A stretch of 13,890 bases of DNA from PGZG01 sp040235405 (GCA_040235405.1 JBECKT010000131.1:1-13890), one strand, 5' to 3'. Positions 6,955-13,694 are shown, counted from the stretch's first letter. Program-made: numbers and translations. The notes: generated by a model not told the origin, from the letters alone.

Positions 6955-6988
6955 GTGTCACCGGGCTGTCATATTTGCCTCCTAGACT
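6955..6988 (+). promoter_or_regulatory. PHO box and -10 element of the pst operon
   Basis: GTGTCAC (6955-6961) and CTGTCAT (6966-6972) are direct repeats of the PhoB half-site CTGTCAT, with the canonical four-base spacer and 11-base period. The second is perfect and the first matches at five of seven positions. TAGACT (6983-6988) follows 10 bases later as a -10. This is the arrangement of PhoB-activated promoters, where the PHO box replaces the -35. Transcription would start near 6995. Induction under phosphate starvation is expected. Confidence 0.75.
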
Positions 6989-6992
6989 CGCT

Positions 6993-7009
6993 TCTGCTTG
7001 ATAAGCAGA
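6993..7009 (+). other. hairpin at the predicted 5' end of pst mRNA
   Basis: TCTGCTT and AAGCAGA form a perfect seven-base stem with a GAT loop, starting at about the predicted transcription start. A terminal 5' stem can protect mRNA from decay. The role here is inference. Confidence 0.4.
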
Positions 7010-7050
7010 CGCCGGTTACCGGCACGATTTTCCATTGGAGGCTAGATCCC

Positions 7051-8103
7051 ATGAAACTGAAAGCCACTCTTGCTGGCCTGGCAACTGTACTGGCCATTAC
7101 CAGTGCCCCGGCCGTTGCAGCATCCCGCGACACCATTTCCATCGTTGGTTCTTCTACGGTTTACCCGTTCTCCACCACCGTGGCCGAGCGCTTTGGCAAG
7201 GGCGGCAAGTTTGCCACCCCTAAGGTTGAGTCCACTGGCACCGGCGGCGGCATGAAGCTGTTCTGCGCTGGCGTGGGCACCGAGCACGCTGACATGACCG
7301 GCGCTTCGCGTCGCATCAAGAAATCCGAGTTCGACACCTGTCAGGCCAATGGCGTCAAGGACATCGTCGAAATGAAGATCGGCTTCGACGGCATCGTGGT
7401 CGCCAATTCTGCCAAGGGCGCTGCCTACAAGCTGACCCTGAAGGACATCTTCCTGGCACTGGCCAAGGATGTACCGAATGCTGACGGCACCGCGCTGATC
7501 CCGAACCCGAACAAGACCTGGAAAGACGTTAACCCGGCCCTGCCGGCGGACAAGATCGAAGTGCTCGGCCCGCCGCCGACCTCCGGTACCCGTGACGCCT
7601 TCAACGAACTGGCCATGGAAGGTGGTTGCGCCAAGATCCCGATGATCAAGGCCATGAAAGACGCCGACAAGAAGAAGTTCGAAGCCGTGTGCCGCGGTGT
7701 CCGTGAAGACGGTCACTACATCGAAGCCGGCGAGAACGACAACCTGATCGTGCAGAAGCTGGATGCCAACCCGAAAGCACTGGGCATCTTCGGCTACAGC
7801 TTCCTCGACCAGAACCGCGGCAAGGTGCAGGGCTCGATCATCGACGGCGTTGCGCCGACCTTTGATAACATTGCTTCCGGCGAGTACCCGGTATCGCGCT
7901 CCATGTATGTGTATGCCAAGAAAGCACACATCGGTGTGATCCCGGGCATCACCGAGTACCTGGCCGAGTTTGCATCCGAGAAGGCCTGGGGTGACGAGGG
8001 TTACCTGACCGACAAGGGTCTGATCCCGATGCCGAAGAAGGATCGTCAGGCGGTGGCCAAGTCGGTCAAGGCGCTGACCCTGCTGGACGGTAGCGCTCTG
8101 TAA
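7051..8103 (+). CDS. pstS: phosphate-binding protein of the Pst ABC transporter
   Basis: A 350-residue periplasmic protein that captures inorganic phosphate and delivers it to PstCA. The start at 7051 is set by GGAGG (7037-7041) and yields a clear signal peptide (KLK, hydrophobic core, predicted cut after AVA at 21-23). Phosphate-contact motifs of the family are visible: GSSTVYPF at 33-40, STGTGGG at 61-67, ADMTGASRR at 80-88 and TSGTRDAF at 177-184. The upstream frame is open but carries no signal and includes the PHO box, so it is not coding. It is the first gene of pstSCAB-phoU, under the PHO box. A 150-base gap with stable hairpins separates it from pstC, consistent with higher pstS expression than the rest of the operon. 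Confidence 0.97.
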   Translation: MKLKATLAGLATVLAITSAPAVAASRDTISIVGSSTVYPFSTTVAERFGKGGKFATPKVESTGTGGGMKLFCAGVGTEHADMTGASRRIKKSEFDTCQANGVKDIVEMKIGFDGIVVANSAKGAAYKLTLKDIFLALAKDVPNADGTALIPNPNKTWKDVNPALPADKIEVLGPPPTSGTRDAFNELAMEGGCAKIPMIKAMKDADKKKFEAVCRGVREDGHYIEAGENDNLIVQKLDANPKALGIFGYSFLDQNRGKVQGSIIDGVAPTFDNIASGEYPVSRSMYVYAKKAHIGVIPGITEYLAEFASEKAWGDEGYLTDKGLIPMPKKDRQAVAKSVKALTLLDGSAL

Positions 8104-8253
8104 GACAGTCCCGGCACCGGACGGGCATCAGCCCGCCCGTGTGGCTAGAATGCGGACCCGGCCCAGGCCGGGTTCGCTGCGCCAAAGGCAGACAGATTTT
8201 TCAGCAGAGGGTGTCTTCAGGCACCTTGCGCTGAGAGATTCGGAGAAAGGTTC
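8104..8253 (+). other. hairpin-rich pstS-pstC spacer
   Basis: Two stem-loops lie just after the pstS stop: CGGGC-ATCA-GCCCG at 8122-8135, and ACCCGGCC/GGCCGGGT at 8156-8173 with a two-base centre. Neither is followed by a T-run, so they are not classical terminators. They could block 3' exonucleases and stabilise pstS mRNA, or cause partial termination. The remaining bases up to the pstC ribosome site show no gene. Confidence 0.5.
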
Positions 8254-9642
8254 ATGCAGGCAGGTAATCTGGTGCTGCTGTTGATTGCCCTCGGGGCGGT
8301 CTTCTATTTTTTCGGCTGGCGTCGCTCCTATGCGCTGTCGGCACCGCTCGGTGGTGTCCGTCACCTGCACTCACTGCCGGGCTACTATGCCTCGCTGGCA
8401 GCAATCTGGTGTGTGCTGCCGGCACTGGCGCTGTTGGCGTTCTGGCTGATGATGGATGATGCGGTGATCCGCACCAATCTGATGGCATCACTGCCGTCTT
8501 CGATCCAGCCGCAAAGTGAGGTTGATTACAACCTGCTCCTGAACCAGATCCGCAATGTTGCTGGCGGCGCGCTGAACCCCGCGTTTGTGCCGGCAGAGGT
8601 GGCTGCAGCCGCCGAACAACTCAACGCCATGCAGGCAAAAAACCAGCTGATGCTGAATATCGCCTTCATCAGTATTGCCGTACTCGGTGGCGTTTGGGGT
8701 TGGTCGCGGGTGCGGCCGCGCTTGCGTGCCCGGCAGCAGGTTGAATCGGTCATGAAGTGGCTGCTGATGGCCAGTGCCACGGTGGCCATCCTGACCACGC
8801 TCGGCATTGTCCTGTCGGTTCTGTTCGAATCGATTCGCTTCTTCCAGAAAGTCTCGCCGGTGGAGTTTCTGTTCGGCCTGCAGTGGAGCCCGCAGATTGC
8901 CTTGCGTCCTGATCAGGTCGGTGCCACCGGCGCCTTCGGTGCGGTGCCGCTGTTTGCCGGCACCCTGCTGATTTCCTTTATTGCCATGTGTGTGGCAGTG
9001 CCGGTCGGCCTGATGTCGGCTATTTATCTGGCTGAATACGCGCACAGAAATGTTCGTGCCTGGGCCAAACCGATTCTGGAAATCCTCGCCGGTGTGCCGA
9101 CCGTGGTGTATGGCTTCTTCGCCGCGCTGACCGTGGCGCCGGCGATTCGCGGTTTTGGCGAAAGCATGGGCCTTACCGTTGCTTCCGAGAGCGCGTTGGC
9201 TGCCGGCCTGGTGATGGGCATTATGATTATCCCGTTTATTTCCTCGCTGGCGGACGATGTGATTACTGCGGTGCCACGCGCCATGCGTGACGGATCATTG
9301 GCGCTCGGCGCTACCCATAGCGAAACCATCAAGCGTGTGGTGATTCCGGCGGCGCTGCCGGGCATCATGGGCGGCATTCTGCTGGCGGTGTCGCGTGCCA
9401 TTGGCGAAACCATGATCGTGGTAATGGCCGCTGGCCTCGCTGCCAACCTCACCGCCAACCCGTTGGAAGCGGTGACCACTATTACCGTACAGATCGTCAC
9501 CCTGCTGGTCGGCGATCAGGAATTTGATTCCGCCAAGACTCTGGCCGCGTTTGCGTTGGGCCTGATGCTGTTTGTTGTCACGCTGGCGCTTAATATTGTC
9601 GCCCTGCATATCGTCAGAAAATATCGGGAACAGTATGAGTAA
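8254..9642 (+). CDS. pstC: phosphate ABC transporter permease PstC (long form)
   Basis: A 462-residue inner-membrane permease, one half of the Pst channel. The C-terminal half (from about 190) is the usual PstC core with six membrane segments and the cytoplasmic EAA loop that docks to PstB (DGSLALGATHSETIKRVVIP, then GGILLAVSRAIGET). The first about 165 residues are an extension with three further hydrophobic segments (about 5-20, 48-66, 133-148) and a polar periplasmic stretch. E. coli PstC lacks this, but it is frequent in other proteobacteria. GGAG eight bases before the ATG supports the start. The stop overlaps the start of pstA by eight bases, so translation is probably coupled. Confidence 0.95.
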   Translation: MQAGNLVLLLIALGAVFYFFGWRRSYALSAPLGGVRHLHSLPGYYASLAAIWCVLPALALLAFWLMMDDAVIRTNLMASLPSSIQPQSEVDYNLLLNQIRNVAGGALNPAFVPAEVAAAAEQLNAMQAKNQLMLNIAFISIAVLGGVWGWSRVRPRLRARQQVESVMKWLLMASATVAILTTLGIVLSVLFESIRFFQKVSPVEFLFGLQWSPQIALRPDQVGATGAFGAVPLFAGTLLISFIAMCVAVPVGLMSAIYLAEYAHRNVRAWAKPILEILAGVPTVVYGFFAALTVAPAIRGFGESMGLTVASESALAAGLVMGIMIIPFISSLADDVITAVPRAMRDGSLALGATHSETIKRVVIPAALPGIMGGILLAVSRAIGETMIVVMAAGLAANLTANPLEAVTTITVQIVTLLVGDQEFDSAKTLAAFALGLMLFVVTLALNIVALHIVRKYREQYE

Positions 9643-10903
9643 GACAACCGAGCAAGTTCGCAAATCACTGAAGACCCGCTACCGTTCGGAAAAGCGTTTC
9701 CGCGCCTTTGGCATTTCAGCCGTGGCATTCGGCTTGCTGGCGGTGGTGGTGCTGTTTACCGACATCATCAGCAAGGGCTCCTCGGCATTTGTCGAAACCT
9801 ATATCCAGCTGGACATTTACTGGGACCCGGCCGAGCTTGGCATTGATGACCCGAGCGATGCGGAACAGGTCAACTACGCCGACTACGATGCCTTGATCAA
9901 GGCGGCATTGCGCGAGCGCTTCCCGGAAGTGGAAGACCGCCAGGAGCGCCGCGCCCTGTATCAGCTGGCGTCCTCCGGCGCCGGTTTCCTGCTGCGTGAT
10001 CAACTGGAAGATAACCCCGATCTGCTCGGCACCATCCAGACCCTGTGGATTCTTGCCGACGACGACGTCGACATGTTTGTCAAAGCCGATGTTGAAGATC
10101 GTCAGAACACGCGCCTGCCGGAAGTGGCTCGCCCCTGGGTGGAAGCCCTGGAGCGCGATGGCCACACCGATATCAAGTGGAATGCTTCTTTCTTCGCAAA
10201 AGGTGATTCCCGTGAGCCGGAGCAGGCCGGTGTCTGGGCGGCGGTAACCGGTTCATTCTTTACCATGCTGGTGACGCTGGCGCTGGCCTTCCCGATCGGC
10301 GTGGCGGCGGCAGTCTATCTGGAAGAGTTTGCACCGAAGAATCGTTATACCGATTTTATCGAGGTAAATATCAACAACCTTGCCGCAGTGCCGTCGATTA
10401 TTTTCGGCCTGCTGGGCCTCGCTATCTTCATCAATCTGTTTGGGCTGCCGCGCTCGGTACCACTGGTCGGTGGTCTGGTGCTGACCCTGATGACCTTGCC
10501 GACCATCATTATTTCCGCCCGCGCCGCGATCAAATCGGTGCCGCCGAGTATCCGCGAAGCGGCGCTGGGCATGGGTGCCTCACGCATGCAGATGGTGATG
10601 CACCATGTACTGCCACTGGCGATGCCGGGCATGCTGACCGGCGCGATTATCGGCATGGCGCAGGCGCTGGGGGAAACCGCGCCGCTGCTGATGATCGGCA
10701 TGGTGGCCTTTATCGTTGATATTCCCGGCGGCCCGCTGGATGCGTCCACCGTACTGCCGGTACAGATTTACCTGTGGGCCGACAGCCCGGAAGCCTCGTT
10801 TGTTGCCCTGACCTCGGCAGCGATCATGGTGCTGTTGGCGTTCCTGATCAGCATGAACACCCTGGCGGTACTGCTGCGCAAGCGCCTTGAGCGCCGCTGG
10901 TAA
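9635..10903 (+). CDS. pstA: phosphate ABC transporter permease PstA (with DUF3333-type N-terminal domain)
   Basis: A 422-residue permease, partner of PstC. The start at 9635 (MSKTTEQV) is chosen because it overlaps the pstC stop and has GGGAA just before it; an earlier in-frame ATG at 9572 would run far into pstC. One membrane helix (about 26-46) is followed by a hydrophilic region of about 150 residues (about 48-200) that corresponds to the DUF3333 extension found in long PstA proteins. Then comes the permease core, with the EAA loop REAALGMGASRMQMVMHHVL and the family-typical GMAQALGETAPLLMIGM. pstB follows 21 bases after the stop. Confidence 0.95.
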   Translation: MSKTTEQVRKSLKTRYRSEKRFRAFGISAVAFGLLAVVVLFTDIISKGSSAFVETYIQLDIYWDPAELGIDDPSDAEQVNYADYDALIKAALRERFPEVEDRQERRALYQLASSGAGFLLRDQLEDNPDLLGTIQTLWILADDDVDMFVKADVEDRQNTRLPEVARPWVEALERDGHTDIKWNASFFAKGDSREPEQAGVWAAVTGSFFTMLVTLALAFPIGVAAAVYLEEFAPKNRYTDFIEVNINNLAAVPSIIFGLLGLAIFINLFGLPRSVPLVGGLVLTLMTLPTIIISARAAIKSVPPSIREAALGMGASRMQMVMHHVLPLAMPGMLTGAIIGMAQALGETAPLLMIGMVAFIVDIPGGPLDASTVLPVQIYLWADSPEASFVALTSAAIMVLLAFLISMNTLAVLLRKRLERRW

Positions 10904-10924
10904 TCCGGACGGAAGGAGTGACAG

Positions 10925-11809
10925 ATGGAAACGGCCCAGAACTTGACTGATACTGCCCGGACGACTCCGGCGGCGCGCATGGCACAGGAACCCGAAGCAA
11001 TGAACCAGAAGATCCCGTATCCGGAACAGACCATCGGCAAGCCGTTGTGCGACGACCCGAAGATGAGCATGCGTAACGTCAATGTCTTCTACGGGGACGC
11101 GCAGGCCATTTATGACGTTAGTCTGGATGTCGGCAAGAATGAAGTCATTGCCTTGATCGGTCCGTCGGGTTGCGGCAAATCCACCTTCCTGCGCTGCCTG
11201 AACCGGATGAACGACACCATCGACATCTGCAAGGTCAAGGGTTCGTTCATGCTGGAGCAGGACAACATCTATGATCCGAAGCTGGACGTGGTAGAACTGC
11301 GCGCCCGGGTTGGCATGGTGTTCCAGAAGCCGAACCCGTTTCCGAAATCGATTTACGAGAACGTTGCCTACGGCCCGCGTCTGCATGGTCTGGCCAACAA
11401 GCGCTTCGAGCTTGACGAGATTGTCGAGAACAGTCTGCGCAAGGCCGGCCTGTGGGATGAAGTGAAAGATCGTCTCGACCAGCCCGGCACCGGTTTGTCT
11501 GGCGGCCAGCAGCAGCGTCTGTGTATTGCCCGTTCAATTGCGGTCAGCCCGGAAGTGGTGTTGATGGACGAGCCCTGCTCGGCACTGGATCCGATTGCCA
11601 CCGCCAAAATCGAAGAGCTGATCGACGAGCTGTCCAGTCAGTACACCATTGCCATCGTTACCCACTCGATGCAGCAGGCTGCCCGTGTGTCACATCGCAC
11701 CGCCTATTTCCACCTTGGTCGCCTGATCGAAGTGAACGACACCAATACCGTATTCACCGCGCCGGAGCATGCGCTCACGGAAGCCTACATCACCGGCCGA
11801 TTCGGCTGA
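10925..11809 (+). CDS. pstB: phosphate ABC transporter ATP-binding protein
   Basis: A 294-residue ATPase that powers phosphate import through PstCA. All nucleotide-binding motifs are intact: Walker A GPSGCGKST at 79-87, Q-loop Gln134 in VFQKPNPFP, signature LSGGQQQR at 191-198, Walker B VVLMDEP at 211-217, and switch His247 in THSMQQA. The PstB-specific segments NRMNDTI and KPNPFPKSIYENVAYGPR are present. The start at 10925 has AAGGAG six bases upstream. It gives an N-terminal extension of about 45 polar residues relative to the shortest PstB proteins; a later in-frame ATG at residue 26 (MNQKIPYP) is an alternative without as good a ribosome site. Confidence 0.97.
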   Translation: METAQNLTDTARTTPAARMAQEPEAMNQKIPYPEQTIGKPLCDDPKMSMRNVNVFYGDAQAIYDVSLDVGKNEVIALIGPSGCGKSTFLRCLNRMNDTIDICKVKGSFMLEQDNIYDPKLDVVELRARVGMVFQKPNPFPKSIYENVAYGPRLHGLANKRFELDEIVENSLRKAGLWDEVKDRLDQPGTGLSGGQQQRLCIARSIAVSPEVVLMDEPCSALDPIATAKIEELIDELSSQYTIAIVTHSMQQAARVSHRTAYFHLGRLIEVNDTNTVFTAPEHALTEAYITGRFG

Positions 11810-11827
11810 TCCTGACAGGAGAGTTTT

Positions 11828-12553
11828 ATGGATCGCTCGCATTTTGGTCAGCACAGCTCCAGCCAGTTCAACGAAGAAATGGAGTCCATCCGTTCGCATC
11901 TGATGGAGATGGGCGGGATGGTCGAAAAGCAGGTAATTGATGCGCTGAAATCCCTGCTTCAGGGTGACTCGGAAATTGCCGAGCGGGTGCTGGAAAACGA
12001 AGACAAGGTTGATGCGCTGGAAAAGCTGATCGACGGCGAATGCGCTCGGGTGCTGGCCCTGCGGCAGCCGGCAGCATCGGATCTGCGCATGATCATTTCC
12101 GTAACCAAGTGCGTGTCCGATCTGGAGCGTATCGGTGATGAAGCGGCAAAAGTGGCAAAGATGTCACTGGAATTGGCCGAGCAAGGCGAATCGCCGCGTG
12201 GTTATGTGGAAGTGCGGCATATCGGCAATCATGTTCGCGCCATGCTTGGAGATGCGCTCGACGCCTTTGCCCGCTTTGACGTGCAGAAAGCGGTGGAGGT
12301 GGCGGCCGAGGATAACGAGGTTGATCTCGAATATCGCTCCGCCATGCGCGCACTGGTGACCTTCATGATGGAAGACCCGCGCGCCATTTCCCGGGTGTTG
12401 AACATCATCTGGTCGCTGCGCGCACTGGAGCGGATCGGTGATCACGCCAAGAACATTGCCGAGCAGCTGATCTATCTGGTCAAGGGCAAGGACGTGCGCC
12501 ATATTTCAGTGGATGAAGTTGCGCGTCAGGCCGATGTGACACGTAACAAGTAA
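11828..12553 (+). CDS. phoU: phosphate transport/signalling regulator PhoU
   Basis: A 241-residue cytoplasmic all-helical protein of two repeated three-helix bundles. PhoU mediates between the Pst transporter and the PhoR kinase, keeping the Pho regulon off when phosphate is plentiful. The metal-binding repeat motif is present twice: DLERIGDEAAKVA near residue 100 and ALERIGDHAKNIAEQ near residue 203. The early segment SIRSHLMEMGGMVEKQV and ASDLRMIISVTK are typical. The start has AGGAG six bases upstream, and the gene follows pstB by 18 bases. phoB/phoR are not in the window. It is the last gene of the pst operon and is followed by an intrinsic terminator. Confidence 0.97.
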   Translation: MDRSHFGQHSSSQFNEEMESIRSHLMEMGGMVEKQVIDALKSLLQGDSEIAERVLENEDKVDALEKLIDGECARVLALRQPAASDLRMIISVTKCVSDLERIGDEAAKVAKMSLELAEQGESPRGYVEVRHIGNHVRAMLGDALDAFARFDVQKAVEVAAEDNEVDLEYRSAMRALVTFMMEDPRAISRVLNIIWSLRALERIGDHAKNIAEQLIYLVKGKDVRHISVDEVARQADVTRNK

Positions 12554-12570
12554 ACCGCACAAGCAAAACA

Positions 12571-12597
12571 GAGCCGCGTTTCGGCGCGGCTTTTTTT
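12571..12597 (+). terminator. intrinsic terminator of the pst-phoU operon
   Basis: AGCCGCG (12572-12578) and CGCGGCT (12585-12591) form a perfect GC-rich stem with a TTTCGG loop, directly followed by a run of T to 12597. It lies 18 bases after the phoU stop. Confidence 0.92.
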
Positions 12598-12629
12598 GAA
12601 ACTGGCACATCCGGAAATCCGAATATAAC
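12596..12629 (+). promoter_or_regulatory. possible arsR promoter/operator
   Basis: TTGAAA (12596-12601) and TATAAC (12624-12629) resemble -35 and -10 hexamers, but 22 bases between them is too many for a good sigma-70 promoter. An imperfect dyad ATCCGGA-AA-TCCGAAT (12609-12624) lies between them and abuts the -10-like element, a plausible place for ArsR to bind. Evidence is weak. Confidence 0.25.
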
Positions 12630-12630
12630 C

Positions 12631-12693
12631 GTAGGAGCGGCCGACCGGCCGCGATTTTTTTAGACGTAATCGCGGTCGCCCGACCGCTCCTGC
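12631..12693. repeat. REP pair (BIME 4) in the arsR leader
   Basis: The left REP at 12631-12655 has the GTAGGAGC head and stem GCGGCCG/CGGCCGC. The inverted right REP at 12669-12693 has the stem GCGGTCG/CGACCGC and a variant head (GCAGGAGC when read on the minus strand). The left palindrome is followed by a T-run. The right head lies only three bases before the arsR ribosome site. Confidence 0.85.
12637..12661 (+). terminator. REP hairpin with T-run, possible terminator or attenuator
   Basis: The REP stem GCGGCCG-AC-CGGCCGC is followed by GA and then T's to 12661, which fits an intrinsic terminator on the plus strand. It could back up the phoU terminator, or attenuate arsR transcription if the arsR promoter lies upstream of it. 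Confidence 0.4.
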
Positions 12694-12705
12694 ACAGGAG
12701 ATGCC

Positions 12706-13020
12706 ATGACACCGCTGCAACTATGCAAATGCCTCGCCGATGAAACCCGCCTGAAGATTGTCATGCGGGTACGTCAGCACGGTGAGCTGTGTGTCTGTGA
12801 TCTGGTGGATGAACTGGGCCAGCCGCAGCCGACCGTGTCACGGCATCTGGCGCAATTGCGCGAATGCGGATTGCTGTTGGTGCGCAAGGATGCCCAGTGG
12901 GCGTACTACCGCCTGCACGAAGGTTTGCCGGTCTGGGTACAGGAAGTGCTGGAAGCGCTGCAGGCGCCAGTGCGTAAACAATTTCCCCTGAAACCGGATC
13001 AGCGATCCGGTTGTTGCTGA
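12706..13020 (+). CDS. arsR: arsenic-responsive repressor, ArsR/SmtB family
   Basis: A 104-residue winged-helix repressor that releases DNA when arsenite binds. The metalloid-sensing motif ELCVCDL is at 27-33 (Cys29, Cys31) at the start of the DNA-binding domain, and the recognition helix is QPTVSRHLAQLRECGLL at 41-57. The family opening LCKCLADETRLKIV is present. AGGAG (12696-12700) lies five bases before the ATG. It is unusually cysteine-rich: besides the sensing pair it has Cys7, Cys9, Cys54 and a terminal Cys103-Cys104, some of which could supply the third arsenic ligand. It is the first gene of arsR-arsC-acr3 and presumably controls its own operon. Confidence 0.95.
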   Translation: MTPLQLCKCLADETRLKIVMRVRQHGELCVCDLVDELGQPQPTVSRHLAQLRECGLLLVRKDAQWAYYRLHEGLPVWVQEVLEALQAPVRKQFPLKPDQRSGCC

Positions 13021-13036
13021 AACAAGGAGTGCTCTG

Positions 13037-13531
13037 ATGGAACTGCCAATACGTGTGCTTTTCCTCTGTACCGGAAATTCCTGCCGCTCGATTATTGCGG
13101 AATCGCTCGCCAATCATCTGGGCAAGGGCAAGCTGGTGGCATTCAGCGCCGGCAGCTTTCCCACCGGCAGCGTCAATCCCGGCGCGCTGGCAGTGCTGGC
13201 CCGGCACGATGTGCCGGCCGGTGAGCCGCGCTCGAAATCCTGGGATGAGCTGGCCGATGACGATATTCATCTGGCCATTACCGTGTGTGACGCCGCAGCG
13301 GGCGAAACCTGCCCGGTGTGGATGGGCGGCACCTTGCGCGCCCATTGGGGTGTGGCTGACCCGGCCCATGTGCAGGGCGATATTGAAACCATCGCCCGCG
13401 CCTTCGAGCGCACCTTTAATGAAATGAAAGAACGGATTGAGGCGCTGCTGGCTCTGCCGCTGGAAAGCGTGAAGCCGGCAGAACTGGCCGCGGCCCTCGG
13501 CGATATCCAGCGCCGCCACACCCGCCCGTAG
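13037..13531 (+). CDS. arsC: arsenate reductase, low-molecular-weight phosphatase type
   Basis: A 164-residue cytoplasmic enzyme that reduces arsenate to arsenite, the form the exporter can pump. It has the LMW tyrosine-phosphatase fold: the P-loop CTGNSCRS at 11-18 (CX5R with Cys11 and Arg17) and a late general-acid Asp in VADPAH at about 107-109. Cys84 and Cys92 in the ITVCDAAAGETCPVW segment match the redox relay of thioredoxin-linked ArsC, which runs from the P-loop cysteine through two further cysteines. Glutaredoxin-type ArsC has a different fold, so this is the thioredoxin-type family. AAGGAG seven bases upstream fixes the start, 16 bases after arsR. Its TAG stop (13529-13531) is the TAG of a REP head, so the last residues may have been altered when the REP inserted. 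Confidence 0.92.
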   Translation: MELPIRVLFLCTGNSCRSIIAESLANHLGKGKLVAFSAGSFPTGSVNPGALAVLARHDVPAGEPRSKSWDELADDDIHLAITVCDAAAGETCPVWMGGTLRAHWGVADPAHVQGDIETIARAFERTFNEMKERIEALLALPLESVKPAELAAALGDIQRRHTRP

Positions 13532-13596
13532 GAGCCGTCGATCGACGGCGATTGTTCCTGGTTGGATGGATTTCGCGGTCGGTCGACCGCTCCTAC
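13528..13596. repeat. REP pair (BIME 5), first copy of a tandem duplication
   Basis: A 69-base unit: left REP 13528-13552 (palindrome GCCGTCGATCGACGGC), a 19-base loop, and inverted right REP 13572-13596 (stem GCGGTCG/CGACCGC). The head supplies the arsC stop codon. Confidence 0.9.
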
Positions 13597-13604
13597 ACAG
13601 AATT

Positions 13605-13673
13605 GTAGGAGCCGTCGATCGACGGCGATTGTTTCTGGTCGACAAGACTTCGCGGTCGGTCGACCGCTCCTAC
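13605..13673. repeat. REP pair (BIME 6), second copy of the tandem duplication
   Basis: A second 69-base unit starts 77 bases after the first. Both 25-base arms are identical to those of the first copy, whereas the 19-base loop (13630-13648) differs at seven positions. It ends 21 bases before the acr3 start, so both copies lie within the presumed arsC-acr3 transcript. Confidence 0.9.
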
Positions 13674-13694
13674 AGTAAACCGGAGTTATCTGAA

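Larger units (their letters stand above)
6723..7050. other. divergent intergenic region: sensor gene / pstS
   Basis: This 328-base region has no supported gene. From left to right it holds the ribosome site of the minus-strand sensor gene, about 100 bases in which I could not identify a convincing minus-strand promoter, REP pair 3 (6873-6926), the PHO box and -10 of pstS (6955-6988), a leader hairpin (6993-7009) and the pstS ribosome site (GGAGG, 7037-7041). Confidence 0.7.

Noticed and set aside
6862..7050. N-terminal extension of pstS upstream of 7051
   Set aside because: The open frame covers a REP, the PHO box and the leader, would hide the signal peptide inside the protein, and lacks a ribosome site. 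GGAGG before 7051 fixes the start.
7042..7929. Long minus-strand open frame (295 codons) opposite pstS
   Set aside because: pstS on the other strand has unmistakable family motifs, a signal peptide and a ribosome site. The antisense product has no recognisable domain and is the kind of frame that arises opposite GC-rich coding sequence.
10580..11386. Minus-strand open frame (268 codons) across the pstA-pstB junction
   Set aside because: It lies opposite conserved permease and ATPase motifs and is rich in Gln, His and Arg, as expected from an antisense shadow.
12761..13645. Long minus-strand open frame (294 codons) opposite arsR and arsC
   Set aside because: It spans two well-supported genes and the REP repeats, has a low-complexity composition rich in Arg, Ala, His and Pro, and shows no family motif.
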